NCBI GenBank assembly: GCA_025359105.1
Contig: JANYHK010000106.1
Coordinates: 62,001 to 126,000 of the forward strand
Source of the DNA: Myxococcales bacterium
GTDB taxonomy: Bacteria > Myxococcota_A > Polyangia > Polyangiales > Polyangiaceae
Direction: 5' to 3'
DNA length: 64,000 nt
Shown here: piece after piece, positions 34,138 through 43,731 of the stretch
Position numbering within the stretch: position 1 is the first letter of the stretch
How the letters are laid out: each line of letters opens with the position of its first letter
Position numbers and translations under genes: made by a program
The notes under the pieces: model-generated
The model's database searches: none
Seen by the model: only the letters and a program-made list of their open reading frames with translations
Told to the model about the DNA's origin: nothing

Positions 34138-35667
34138 ATGCCTCCTCGAGACCCGCCTCCTCGAGACACGCCTCCTCGCGACGTGCCGGCTGGCCCCGCC
34201 GCGAAGACCGACACGAACGGCGACGCCCAGGCCGACGCAGCCCTGCGACGTCTCGGCTACGCGCAGGAGCTCCTGCGGGCGATGGGCGGATTTTCGAGCT
34301 TCGCCCTGAGCTTTTCGGTCATCAGCATCCTCACAGGCGTCACCACGACCTACGGCGTCGCCCTCGCCGCCGGCGGTCCTGCGGCGCTCGGCCTGGGCTG
34401 GCCGCTCGTCGGCGTGGGCACCCTCGTGGTGGGCCTTGCGATGGGCGAGCTGGCGAGCGCTTTCCCCACGGCCGGCGCGCTCTACCACTGGTCTGCCCTG
34501 CTCGGGGGAACCGGCTGGGGATGGTTCACGGCCATGATGAACCTGACCGGCCAGTGCGCCATCGTCGCCGCCATCGATCTGGGGTGCGCGCACACGCTGG
34601 GCGCGACGTTGCACCTCTCGGCAGGGTGGGACATCCCGCTCCTCGCGCTCGTCCTCGTCAGCCACGGCGTCCTGAACGCGCGCTCGGTGAAGCTGGTGGC
34701 GCGGCTCAACGATCTGTCGGTGACCGTCCACATCGTCGGCGTGCTCGCGCTGGTCGGCCTGCTGGTCGCGCTGGGCAAGGTACACCCGCTCTCGTACCTG
34801 GCGGAGACGGGGTTCACGACGCGCCCCGACGGCGACTACCGGCTCGGCTTCCTGAACGCGCTGCTCCTCGGAATGTGGACGTTCACCGGCTTCGACGCCT
34901 CGGCCCACGCCAGCGAAGAGACGCACGATCCGGCGCGGCGCGCCCCGTGGGGCATCGTCTCGGCGATCGTGGTGAGCGCGCTGGCGGGCTTCGCGTTCGT
35001 CGCCGCTTTGACGCTCGCCGTGCCCGATTTGCCGGCGATCGCGAAGGACGAGAATCCTCCCCTCGCGATCGTGCGCCACGTGCTGGGCGAGCGCGGGGGC
35101 AACCTGGCCATGGGCCTGGCGATCGCGGCGATGTGGTTCTGCGGGCTCTCGAGCGTGACGAGCGCGTCGCGCACGCTCTACGCGTTCGCGCGCGACGGGG
35201 GATTGCCGGCGGCGGTTCGGCGCGTCAGCCCCGTCCACCGCACACCCGAGGTCGCGATCCTCGTGGCGATCGCCGGCCCACTCCTCCTCGTGCTCGCGAC
35301 GCGCGTGGTGAGCGAGGCCGTGTTCCTCGCGGTGGCCTCGCTCGCGACGACGGCGCTCTACGTGTCGTACGCGACGCCTATCGCCCTGGGGGCCCTCGCG
35401 CGCAGGGCCGGGCGGTGGAAGCGTCGCGGCCCCTGGCACCTGGGGCGCTTCGGGGCGCCGCTCGCGTGGCTGGCGGTGGCGTGGACGGCGTTCGTCCTCG
35501 TCGTCTGCGCGCTGCCGCCCAACGGCCTCGCCGGCGCGATGCTGGCGGCGGTCGCGGCCACGCTCGCCGTCGTCTATTTCCGGTTCGTTCGCGGGCGATT
35601 CGCGGGACCCAAGGTGCACCTTGGCGATCTCGAGGCGAAGGGCCCGGAATCGGGCGAACTGGGTTAG
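34138..35667 (+). CDS. APC-superfamily amino acid/amine permease (ACT-type)
   Basis: Twelve-helix inner-membrane transporter. The motif LGYAQELLRAMGGFSSFALSFS and the following ISILTGVTTTY are typical of the amino acid-choline/GABA branch (yeast Uga4/Hnm1 and bacterial homologues). The substrate cannot be stated more closely. GELASAFPTAGALYHW and GFDASAHASEET are further family landmarks. The first 15 residues after Met are three copies of Pro-Pro-Arg-Asp-x encoded by a 15-base tandem repeat. A GTG at 34183 immediately after the repeat is an alternative start that would leave the repeat in the 5' region. The divergent YcaQ-like gene starts only 32 bases away. Confidence 0.85.
   Translation: MPPRDPPPRDTPPRDVPAGPAAKTDTNGDAQADAALRRLGYAQELLRAMGGFSSFALSFSVISILTGVTTTYGVALAAGGPAALGLGWPLVGVGTLVVGLAMGELASAFPTAGALYHWSALLGGTGWGWFTAMMNLTGQCAIVAAIDLGCAHTLGATLHLSAGWDIPLLALVLVSHGVLNARSVKLVARLNDLSVTVHIVGVLALVGLLVALGKVHPLSYLAETGFTTRPDGDYRLGFLNALLLGMWTFTGFDASAHASEETHDPARRAPWGIVSAIVVSALAGFAFVAALTLAVPDLPAIAKDENPPLAIVRHVLGERGGNLAMGLAIAAMWFCGLSSVTSASRTLYAFARDGGLPAAVRRVSPVHRTPEVAILVAIAGPLLLVLATRVVSEAVFLAVASLATTALYVSYATPIALGALARRAGRWKRRGPWHLGRFGAPLAWLAVAWTAFVLVVCALPPNGLAGAMLAAVAATLAVVYFRFVRGRFAGPKVHLGDLEAKGPESGELG
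34141..34185 (+). repeat. 15-base tandem repeat at the permease start
   Basis: Three units starting CCTCCTCG(A/C)GAC (34141-34155, 34156-34170, 34171-34185). They encode Pro-Pro-Arg-Asp-Pro/Thr/Val if the ATG at 34138 is used. Confidence 0.85.
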
Positions 35668-35678
35668 CCTATCGTTCG

Positions 35679-37205
<1,527 letters not shown>

Positions 37206-37259
37206 GCCTGGCCCGCGGGCCGCTTGCTCCCACGGCCTCACCGCCGTATCTCTGCAGCG

Positions 37260-38285
37260 ATGATGCTCAGGCAGCGACTCCGCACGGCAAGCCTCGTGGC
37301 CATCGCGCTCTCGTGCTTCACGGGGTCGGCGGACGCCGGGCCCGAGACGTCGCTCCGCGAGTTCGCCGGCGCCCAGGTGAAGAAAGGCGTTCGCACCATC
37401 GGCATGGGCGGCGACGGCGCGACGACCGGCAACTACGCGCTCGTCTACAAGGACGCCGGCGGCGCGCTCTTCGACCAGGGGCTCGTGCGCTTCCAGGACA
37501 CGGGCAACCTCTTCACCTTCAGCGCGGTCGGGTTCACGACGCCGCACTTCTGGGATGACGCGGCGTTCTACGTCATCGCCCTCGGCCAGCAAGGCAACGG
37601 GGTGCGGGTGTGGGACCGCTCGGCGCCGAGCCCCGCCAAGCCGCCGTCGCTCGGAGATCTCTCGGACACGTCCGTGTTCGTCAAGTTCGCGAAGCCGCTG
37701 AGCCCGTCGTGGAGCGTGGGCTTCATGGGGGCCTTCGAGCTGTCGCAGGCGTCGCTCGTTCCGTTCAACGGCGCGGCCCCCATCCGCTTCCACACCTCGT
37801 ACCTCCCGTCGGGCGGCGCCGGGCTGCACTATCACCCCGACGCGCACTGGCAGGCCGGCGTCCGCCTGATCATGAATCACGACAACGAGACGCGGACGCA
37901 AGGCGCGGCGACGAAGACGGGCCTCCTGCGATCGTACGAGTACCGCGTCGGCGTGGCGTACTCCCCGTGGGCGGGGACGCTCTTCGACGCCGGAGCAGCC
38001 GCCCTGGATCGGTCCAACGGCCTCGAGAACACGAGCACCTTCGACATCCACCCGACGCTCGGGGCCGAGCAGGCCCTCGTCCCCAAGCGGGTGTGGGCAC
38101 GCGCCGGTCTCGACGAGACGACCTGGACGACCGGAATGAGCCTCGCCGTGTCGACCGTGAAGATCGATCTCGCCTACCTCTACAACCTGGGGGCGGCGCG
38201 CACGGCCGACATCTTCGGCAAGAGGAACACGAGCCTCATCGCCACCATCAACATCCACTACGAAGCCATGCTCGGCAAACACTGA
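37260..38285 (+). CDS. predicted outer-membrane protein, 341 aa
   Basis: A signal peptide (cleavage likely after Ala-Asp-Ala in TGSADAGPE) is followed by alternating strands with Tyr/Phe/Gly (DAAFYVIALGQQG; AGLHYHPDAHWQAGVRLIM). The end YEAMLGKH does not have the classical terminal Phe. Motifs of known porins were not recognised. The protein may be a small barrel or a periplasmic beta-rich protein. Two adjacent ATG codons (37260, 37263) are equally possible starts. A terminator hairpin follows in the gap to the convergent lipoprotein gene. Confidence 0.65.
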   Translation: MMLRQRLRTASLVAIALSCFTGSADAGPETSLREFAGAQVKKGVRTIGMGGDGATTGNYALVYKDAGGALFDQGLVRFQDTGNLFTFSAVGFTTPHFWDDAAFYVIALGQQGNGVRVWDRSAPSPAKPPSLGDLSDTSVFVKFAKPLSPSWSVGFMGAFELSQASLVPFNGAAPIRFHTSYLPSGGAGLHYHPDAHWQAGVRLIMNHDNETRTQGAATKTGLLRSYEYRVGVAYSPWAGTLFDAGAAALDRSNGLENTSTFDIHPTLGAEQALVPKRVWARAGLDETTWTTGMSLAVSTVKIDLAYLYNLGAARTADIFGKRNTSLIATINIHYEAMLGKH

Positions 38286-38312
38286 GACGCCGAAGAGCGC
38301 ACAAAAAGAGGA

Positions 38313-38341
38313 CGGGCGCCCCGGTGTTGCCGGAGCGCCCG
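38313..38341. terminator. terminator hairpin between convergent genes
   Basis: CGGGCGC-C-CCGG (38313-38324) pairs with CCGG-A-GCGCCCG (38330-38341) around TGTTG, with one mismatch. On the minus strand the stem is followed by TCCTC and five T, so it is best suited to end the lipoprotein gene read leftward. Confidence 0.75.
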
Positions 38342-38368
38342 CAGGGAGGCGTTCTAAGAAGATGAGGG

Positions 38369-39316
38369 TCAGCGGGGCGGGCGGGCGAAGCGCGGGTCGC
38401 TGCCGGGGAACGGGTTGGCCGTGTCGCGGCGATTCACCTCGCCGTTGGTCCAGCCGTCGTTGAACGAGTCGCCGCGCTCCGCGAAGAAGGCGACGCCGAT
38501 GACACCGACGTTGCGAGCGCTGCCGGTCTGGGCGGCGTAGGAGTCGGCCACCGCCGCGAAGCGGAAGGCGGCGACGGCGTCGGTGGACTGGCGGAAGCCG
38601 TCGATCTCGAGCGTCGCGAACGGCATCAGCACGTAGCCGCGGTTCTGGAGGGTGCCGGTCTTGCCGTTGATGACGTCGAGGCCGTCGACGGTGGCGACCG
38701 CCTCGAAGCGGTGGCCGGTGTGGTTGGTGAGGACGATCGTGTAGCGCTCGCCCGACTGGCCGACCACGTAGGTGCGGTCGCCCGTGTGGACCGCCTCGAG
38801 CGATTCACCGGCGCCGTCGTGGATGGCGACGGAGATGGCGCCGTTGGCCGCCGAAAAATCGCGGCGGCGCCCGGCGCTGCCGTTGTGGTTCGCGACCTGG
38901 GCTTCGACGCCGCGGCGATCGTTGTAGAAGAGGTTCGCCACCGCGAAGGGGCGCTCGGCGTCGGCGCGCGCGAAGGTGACGTCGTGCACGCGCGACTGGC
39001 GGGTCTCGCCCCACTCGGTGCCGAGGCCCGGGCGATCGCGCGGGGGCTCGGGGCTGGGGCTTGGACGTGAGGCGCCGCGCTCGGCGCTCGCCGTGGACGG
39101 CGCGGGGGCGGCGCCCGGCTGCGAGTCGAACGAGCCGCCGCCCGAGGACGCGAAGTCCGCGCTCCTGGCGCTCTTCGCCTGGCTCGGCGCGGCCTCGCCC
39201 GGGGCGTAACCGCCGCTGGGGTATCCCGCGCCGTTCGACGGCGCCTTGGACGCGCCGCCGCAGCCCGTCAGGAGCATCATCACCACCGCGCACCAGAGCC
39301 AAACCCGCTTAGTCAT
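38369..39316 (-). CDS. lipoprotein of unknown function, 315 aa
   Basis: A lipoprotein signal with lipobox Leu-Thr-Gly-Cys (Cys19) is followed by a Gly/Ser/Pro linker to about residue 110, and then a beta-rich globular domain without recognised motifs (VANLFYNDRRGVEAQVANHNG; TYVVGQSGERYTIVLTNHTGHRFEAV). The domain's pattern (long strands, many Asn/Thr/Gly) resembles an Ig-like or carbohydrate-binding sandwich, but this is only a guess. The ATG at 39316 is preceded by a good AGGAGG ribosome-binding site. The longer open frame upstream is a shadow. A terminator follows the stop. Confidence 0.75.
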   Translation of the reverse strand: MTKRVWLWCAVVMMLLTGCGGASKAPSNGAGYPSGGYAPGEAAPSQAKSARSADFASSGGGSFDSQPGAAPAPSTASAERGASRPSPSPEPPRDRPGLGTEWGETRQSRVHDVTFARADAERPFAVANLFYNDRRGVEAQVANHNGSAGRRRDFSAANGAISVAIHDGAGESLEAVHTGDRTYVVGQSGERYTIVLTNHTGHRFEAVATVDGLDVINGKTGTLQNRGYVLMPFATLEIDGFRQSTDAVAAFRFAAVADSYAAQTGSARNVGVIGVAFFAERGDSFNDGWTNGEVNRRDTANPFPGSDPRFARPPR

Positions 39317-39381
39317 CGTCGTTGCCTCCTGTCTCTTCAACGTACTCGGCCGGCCCGCCCTTACAGGTGGCGCGGCGTGGC

Positions 39382-41094
39382 TCAGCTGGTGAGGGTGACG
39401 ATCGCCGATTTCAGGTGTGATTCCGAGCCGATGGCCGGAGGGAAATCGAGGGGCTCGGGGGTGTCCTTGATGCTCGCGGCCTCTTTTCCGGCCTTGCGGA
39501 CGGCGTCGAAGAGCATCTTGCGGAAACGGGCCTTGGAGATCCCTCGGTGGTTGGTGCACGCGAGGAGCTTGCCGCCGGGTCGGAGGCTCCCGAGGGCGAG
39601 CGCCGCGAGCTCCGGGTAGTCGTGGTCGGCGACGAAGCGGCGCTTCTTCGTCGACGAGTAGCTGGGCGGATCGAGCAGGACCAGATCGTGGCGCGCCTCG
39701 TTCTTCTTGTTCTTGTCCTTGTCCTTCGCGTGACGCGCGAGCCACGCGAACGCGTCCTCGGCGACGAAGACGTGCTCCGCGCCGTCGAGGACGCCGGCCT
39801 CGCGCATGTTCTCGCGCCCGCGCTCGAGCGCCGCGACCGATGCGTCGACGCTGATGGTTCGCCACGCGCCGCCGACCGCTGCCGCCACGCTGAACGCGCA
39901 CGTGTAGGAGAAGAGGTTCACGACGCTCCCGCCCGCCGCGAGCTCGCGCACGCGCCGCCGGTTCGCGCGCTGGTCGAGGAAGATCCCCGTCGATAGACCG
40001 TCGCCGAGGCGGACCACGTACGGGATCCCCTCCTCGTGGACGACGAGGCGCTCGGGAGCCGCCGCCCCGCGCACGGGCGCTTTGGGGGCGAGGTCCTCGC
40101 GGCGTGTGTCGACGAGGGTGTTCGCTTGCTTCGGGCGCACCTTGAGGTAGACGCCGTCGAAGCCGAGCGCGGCCAGCGCGTCGAGCACGCGATCACGGCG
40201 CGTGACGTCGCGCCACGGCCCCGACTCGTCGTCGTAGAGTTGCGCGACCAGGTGACCGCCGTACACGTCGACGGCGAGGTGCGGCAGTGCGTCGCCCGCC
40301 TCGTTCACCAGCCGAAACGCCGTCGTCGCGCGCTCACCCCAGTCGGCGTGGCCGAGGCCGTATCGGACGCGCGCCGCCTGCGCGAGCGCCCGGGCGAGTG
40401 CCGGCACGTCGTCGTAGATGCCGGCGCCGAGATCGCCGCGCGCCAGCCAGCCCTCGAGCTCCTCCGGCGTCTTGGCGACCCAGCGGCGCCCGTCGGGGAG
40501 CGCGAGCTCGGACGCGTGGAGCATCAGGCGCGACGCAGGAGCGCCCCAGTACAGGCGATCCCCGGCGATCGGCGCGCCCGCGTGCGCGAGCTGGACGCGC
40601 GCTTGGTGGGTGCGCCCCGTCTCGAGGACGATCTCGACCATCGTCCGCTCGGCGGTGCGTCCGAGCACCGTCACGTGCGAGACGGCCTCGAGCCCTCCGC
40701 GCTCCTTCGGGCCGGCGACCCGCATCCGCCCGTTCTCTCCGGGGAGCAGGCGGTCGGTCAGCGTCACCTTGGCCGCTTTCGCCGACCACCCCGTCACGCA
40801 GGCAACGTAGCGCTTCCGGACCGTCCGTCCCTCGAACGCCGCCGCGATCCCCGCGTTCGCCTCCTTGCGCGCCGTCATCAGGAGGACGCCGCTGGTGTCG
40901 CGATCGAGGCGCTGGTGCACGCCGAGGTAGCCACGCTCCGAGCTCGCACGAAGGCGGGCCACGACGTCGTCGGGGCGGTCGGCGTCGGCGGCCTGCGTCG
41001 GCACGCCGGTTGGCTTGTCGACGACGACGACGTCCGCGTCGGCGTGCAGGAGCCACGCGTCGGAGAAGTGCGGGAAGGCAAACGCGCGGTCCAC
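39382..41094 (-). CDS. fused RNA-modifying enzyme: RluA-type pseudouridine synthase + RlmI-type methyltransferase
   Basis: Two RNA-modifying enzymes in one chain of 570 aa. Residues about 10-225 are a RluA-family pseudouridine synthase, with catalytic Asp64 in HQRLDRDTSGVLL, plus ETGRTHQARVQLAHAG. Residues about 242-570 are an RlmI/RlmK-like class I methyltransferase: RLVNEAGDALPHLAVDVYGG, then STGIFLDQRANRR (369-381), VNLFSYTCAFSVAAA, and LDPPSYS (474-480). RlmI normally carries an N-terminal PUA domain in front of this part; here the pseudouridine synthase takes its place. An unusual Lys/Asp run (KDKDKNKKNE, 457-466) sits before the LDPPSYS loop. The start is GTG 41094. The RNA target is unknown. 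The organisation predicts two modifications on one RNA or ribosomal region. Confidence 0.9.
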   Translation of the reverse strand: MDRAFAFPHFSDAWLLHADADVVVVDKPTGVPTQAADADRPDDVVARLRASSERGYLGVHQRLDRDTSGVLLMTARKEANAGIAAAFEGRTVRKRYVACVTGWSAKAAKVTLTDRLLPGENGRMRVAGPKERGGLEAVSHVTVLGRTAERTMVEIVLETGRTHQARVQLAHAGAPIAGDRLYWGAPASRLMLHASELALPDGRRWVAKTPEELEGWLARGDLGAGIYDDVPALARALAQAARVRYGLGHADWGERATTAFRLVNEAGDALPHLAVDVYGGHLVAQLYDDESGPWRDVTRRDRVLDALAALGFDGVYLKVRPKQANTLVDTRREDLAPKAPVRGAAAPERLVVHEEGIPYVVRLGDGLSTGIFLDQRANRRRVRELAAGGSVVNLFSYTCAFSVAAAVGGAWRTISVDASVAALERGRENMREAGVLDGAEHVFVAEDAFAWLARHAKDKDKNKKNEARHDLVLLDPPSYSSTKKRRFVADHDYPELAALALGSLRPGGKLLACTNHRGISKARFRKMLFDAVRKAGKEAASIKDTPEPLDFPPAIGSESHLKSAIVTLTS

Positions 41095-41132
41095 GCCGCG
41101 CTCTTACCACACGGGGCCGCCGCGCGTGCGCG

Positions 41133-41885
41133 TCAGCCGCCGTCCTTGCAAGCGTCCTTGGGGAGCGCGGCGCCGAGGACGGCCGTGGCGCAGAGCCCGA
41201 ACTTGATGGCGCACGCCACCTGCGTGCCGGCGTCGCCGCCGTCGGCAGGGCCACCGGCGGCGCAGTTCGTGTCGAGCGCGGTGGCGATGCCGTCGTTCCA
41301 CTCGAGCACGAACGTGCCGACGCCGGCGCCGCCGTCGGGCTTGACGAAGAAGTCGGCCTCGCAGAAGGTCACACCGGCGTCGTCGCCCACGCACTGAGTG
41401 CACACGTCGTTCCGGACCTTGACCTGCGCCGCCGTGGGGGTCGCGTTCGTGAGCTTGTCCTTCACGCACCTGTCCAGCGCGGTGCTGTCGCGGGCGCACG
41501 AGACCTTGCCGAGGCACTCGACGACCGCGACGCGCCCGTCCTTGCTGTAGCTCGAGGAGAGCTTCTCGCACTTGGCGAAGTTGTCGAAGTCGCAGCCCTG
41601 GAGCTGCGGGCTGCAGCGGCCGCAGTACGCGACCAGTGCCTTGCAGTACCCGTCGGTGCCGGCGTAGGTCGGGCACGGCAGGGCGCTATCGACCCCGCCG
41701 CCATCCACCGCCCCCGTGTCCCCCGCCGCATCTCCCACCGTACCGTCGCGGTCCCCTCCGTCCCCACCTCCGTCGGCGTCCGAGCCCGTGAAGTGGATCG
41801 AGTCGTCCCCGCTGCAGCCGCCGAAGGCGAACGACGCCGCTGCGATCGGGAAGACGAGAAGAGAGAAGCGCCACGTGTGGGTCAT
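41133..41885 (-). CDS. Cys-rich lipoprotein, 250 aa, function unknown
   Basis: A lipoprotein signal (Phe-Gly-Gly-Cys lipobox, Cys24) is followed by a 45-residue Asp/Gly/Thr linker, then about 180 residues with at least 14 cysteines (CPTY…YCKALVAYCGRC…CDFDNFAKCEKL). Spacing suggests several disulfides. The pattern recalls other myxobacterial surface lipoproteins in this window, but no family was recognised. The ATG at 41885 has a GGAGG site 12 bases upstream. The gene lies 38 bases after the fused enzyme on the same strand, though a functional link is unlikely. The gap 41,886-42,040 ahead of it shows no clear motif. Confidence 0.75.
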   Translation of the reverse strand: MTHTWRFSLLVFPIAAASFAFGGCSGDDSIHFTGSDADGGGDGGDRDGTVGDAAGDTGAVDGGGVDSALPCPTYAGTDGYCKALVAYCGRCSPQLQGCDFDNFAKCEKLSSSYSKDGRVAVVECLGKVSCARDSTALDRCVKDKLTNATPTAAQVKVRNDVCTQCVGDDAGVTFCEADFFVKPDGGAGVGTFVLEWNDGIATALDTNCAAGGPADGGDAGTQVACAIKFGLCATAVLGAALPKDACKDGG

Positions 41886-42040
41886 GGGGGAGAACCTCCG
41901 TCCGTGGGAAAGTACACCTTTCGTACCAGGCGGCCCTCCCGGTTTTCCCGGGGGAATCGCCGGCGCGAAGACGACGGTTCACGCCGTCAGCGTGATGTCC
42001 TCGTCATGAACCCGCGCTCGTCCGGTGGACGTAACGGCGT

Positions 42041-43645
42041 TCACTCCGGCTCGAGCCCGGAGTCCTTCGCCGGCTCGGTCGCCGCCGCCTCGCCCACACC
42101 CAGCTTGGAGGAGGCGCGCCACAGCTCCGGATCGCTGTCCTCGTCGCGCGCGCGCTCCAGGCGATCGAGGCCGCGCTTGTGGAGCACGATCGTCGCCTCC
42201 TCGAGGATGACTCCGTCCCGCGTGCGAACGCGAACACGGACAGGCACGCGGTAGCAGCGCGGCGCGTTCGTGAAGCGCACGCGACGCGTGGCCGCGTCGA
42301 GGACCGGCACGGGCTTCTCCGCGTCGTCGAGCCGGGCGAAGAGCGGCGACAGATCGTACCGGAACACGTGCTTGATGCGCCGGACGCCTTGCTCGAAGAG
42401 CCCCCGCGCGCCGTCGATCTGCCCCTTCTGCACGTACTTGATGAGCGTCGCCGGCATCGTCGCGCCACTCTCGGGGTTGAGCGAATCGGGCGTCTGGGTC
42501 GTTCTGCTGTCGATCGACTCGCGGGCAGAGACGATGACGTCGCGGCCGGGAAGCCGCCGAACCGGCGCGCGAAAGCGGGCGACGCGCTGCGCGTAGAAGC
42601 GGTGCACGTTGCCGCTGATCCAGTTGCGTCCCATCTCCTTGATGCGATCCTTCGTCGCGTAGACGAGCCCGGCGATGACCGCCAGCACCATCACGCCGGA
42701 GCCGATCTGCGATCCGGTCGAGGGCGCGCGGTTCATGAGGACGATCTGCCAGATGAAGGCCCAGGTGGAGGCGAGCACCGCGACGAACCCGGCCACCCAG
42801 TGGTGGATGCGATCGGCGACCTCGTAGCGCTCGGGCTCGAGGAAGAGGACCTCCTGGAAGTGCTTCTTCAGTCGGCTGGCGCGATCGAGGTAGCGCTCGA
42901 GCGCGTCCGGCGAGCTGGGATCGGCGCCGATGTATTTCATGTCGGCACGGCGTGAGACCTCGCGCTCCAGGGCATCGGCGACGCGCGCCTCCACGCGGGC
43001 GATCGCCGGCGCCAGGGCCGCCGCGTGGCGGGAGCTCGCCATGGCCGCGAGCGCGCGCTCCACGCCGGCCAGCATCTCGAGGAGGCGCACGCTGGCGTAC
43101 TCGTCGACGAGACCTCGCTCGCGCAGGAGCTCCTGCGCTTCGTCCCCGTTCGGAATCGTGAGGCGGGCGCGCGCGTGCTCGACCATCTTCAGCGCCGCCT
43201 CGATCCACACGACGAGGAGCGGCTCGAGATCGCTCGGCGGCGCCTCGAGCATGATCGAGCTCGCGAGCCGGCAGTGCCGCGCGAAACCCTCGCTCGCGCG
43301 CGCCAGCTTGGCCGCGAGCGTGAGGGCTCCGCGGCGGAGCGCGTCGATCGAGACGACGTCCCCGCCGACCGGCTCGGCAGGACCGTCCAGGCGCGTGAAC
43401 GACTGGAGCTGATCCCAGGGCGAGTGGCGGGCGAAGGCGTTCGAGGGGATCTCCATCTCCACCTCGATCGCGTAGGCGATCTTCTTGGCGCCGTTCTGGG
43501 GGAGCTCCAGCGACACGCTCCACTCGAGCCGCGAAGCGTCGTGGATGCCGATCTTGACCGCCGCGCCTCCCTCGGCGGGCAGGTCTACGCCCGCGCCATC
43601 CTGGAGCGTGATCGGGAAGTCTCTCGGGAACTCGGCGAGGGCCAT
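42041..43645 (-). CDS. two-TM cytoplasmic/membrane protein of unknown function, 534 aa
   Basis: No family was recognised. The N-terminal 270 residues are mixed alpha/beta then helical, with several Ala/Arg/Glu-rich coiled-coil-like stretches (ARLTIPNGDEAQELLRERGL; AIARVEARVADALEREVSRR). A membrane pair lies at about 283-304 (WVAGFVAVLASTWAFIWQIVLM) and 314-331 (IGSGVMVLAVIAGLVYA). A basic cytoplasmic domain of about 200 residues follows (DRIKEMGRNWISGN…RRVRFTNAPRC). Both ends therefore probably face the cytoplasm. The ATG at 43645 is 86 bases from the start of the divergent porin gene; the palindrome between them may regulate one or both. Confidence 0.7.
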   Translation of the reverse strand: MALAEFPRDFPITLQDGAGVDLPAEGGAAVKIGIHDASRLEWSVSLELPQNGAKKIAYAIEVEMEIPSNAFARHSPWDQLQSFTRLDGPAEPVGGDVVSIDALRRGALTLAAKLARASEGFARHCRLASSIMLEAPPSDLEPLLVVWIEAALKMVEHARARLTIPNGDEAQELLRERGLVDEYASVRLLEMLAGVERALAAMASSRHAAALAPAIARVEARVADALEREVSRRADMKYIGADPSSPDALERYLDRASRLKKHFQEVLFLEPERYEVADRIHHWVAGFVAVLASTWAFIWQIVLMNRAPSTGSQIGSGVMVLAVIAGLVYATKDRIKEMGRNWISGNVHRFYAQRVARFRAPVRRLPGRDVIVSARESIDSRTTQTPDSLNPESGATMPATLIKYVQKGQIDGARGLFEQGVRRIKHVFRYDLSPLFARLDDAEKPVPVLDAATRRVRFTNAPRCYRVPVRVRVRTRDGVILEEATIVLHKRGLDRLERARDEDSDPELWRASSKLGVGEAAATEPAKDSGLEPE

Positions 43646-43656
43646 CTACTCCGGCG

Positions 43657-43673
43657 CAGAAGATCTACTTCTG
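43657..43673. promoter_or_regulatory. palindrome in the porin/hypothetical divergent gap
   Basis: CAGAAG-ATCTA-CTTCTG (43657-43673) is an exact six-base inverted repeat with a five-base centre. It lies 12-28 bases upstream of the ATG of the minus-strand gene and 59 bases upstream of the porin ATG, a place where a repressor could block one or both promoters. Confidence 0.4.
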
Positions 43674-43731
43674 GGTTGCTTCCGTCCTTTGCCTGTTCGG
43701 GACAAACGACTTCCGCTCTAATGACCAACAA

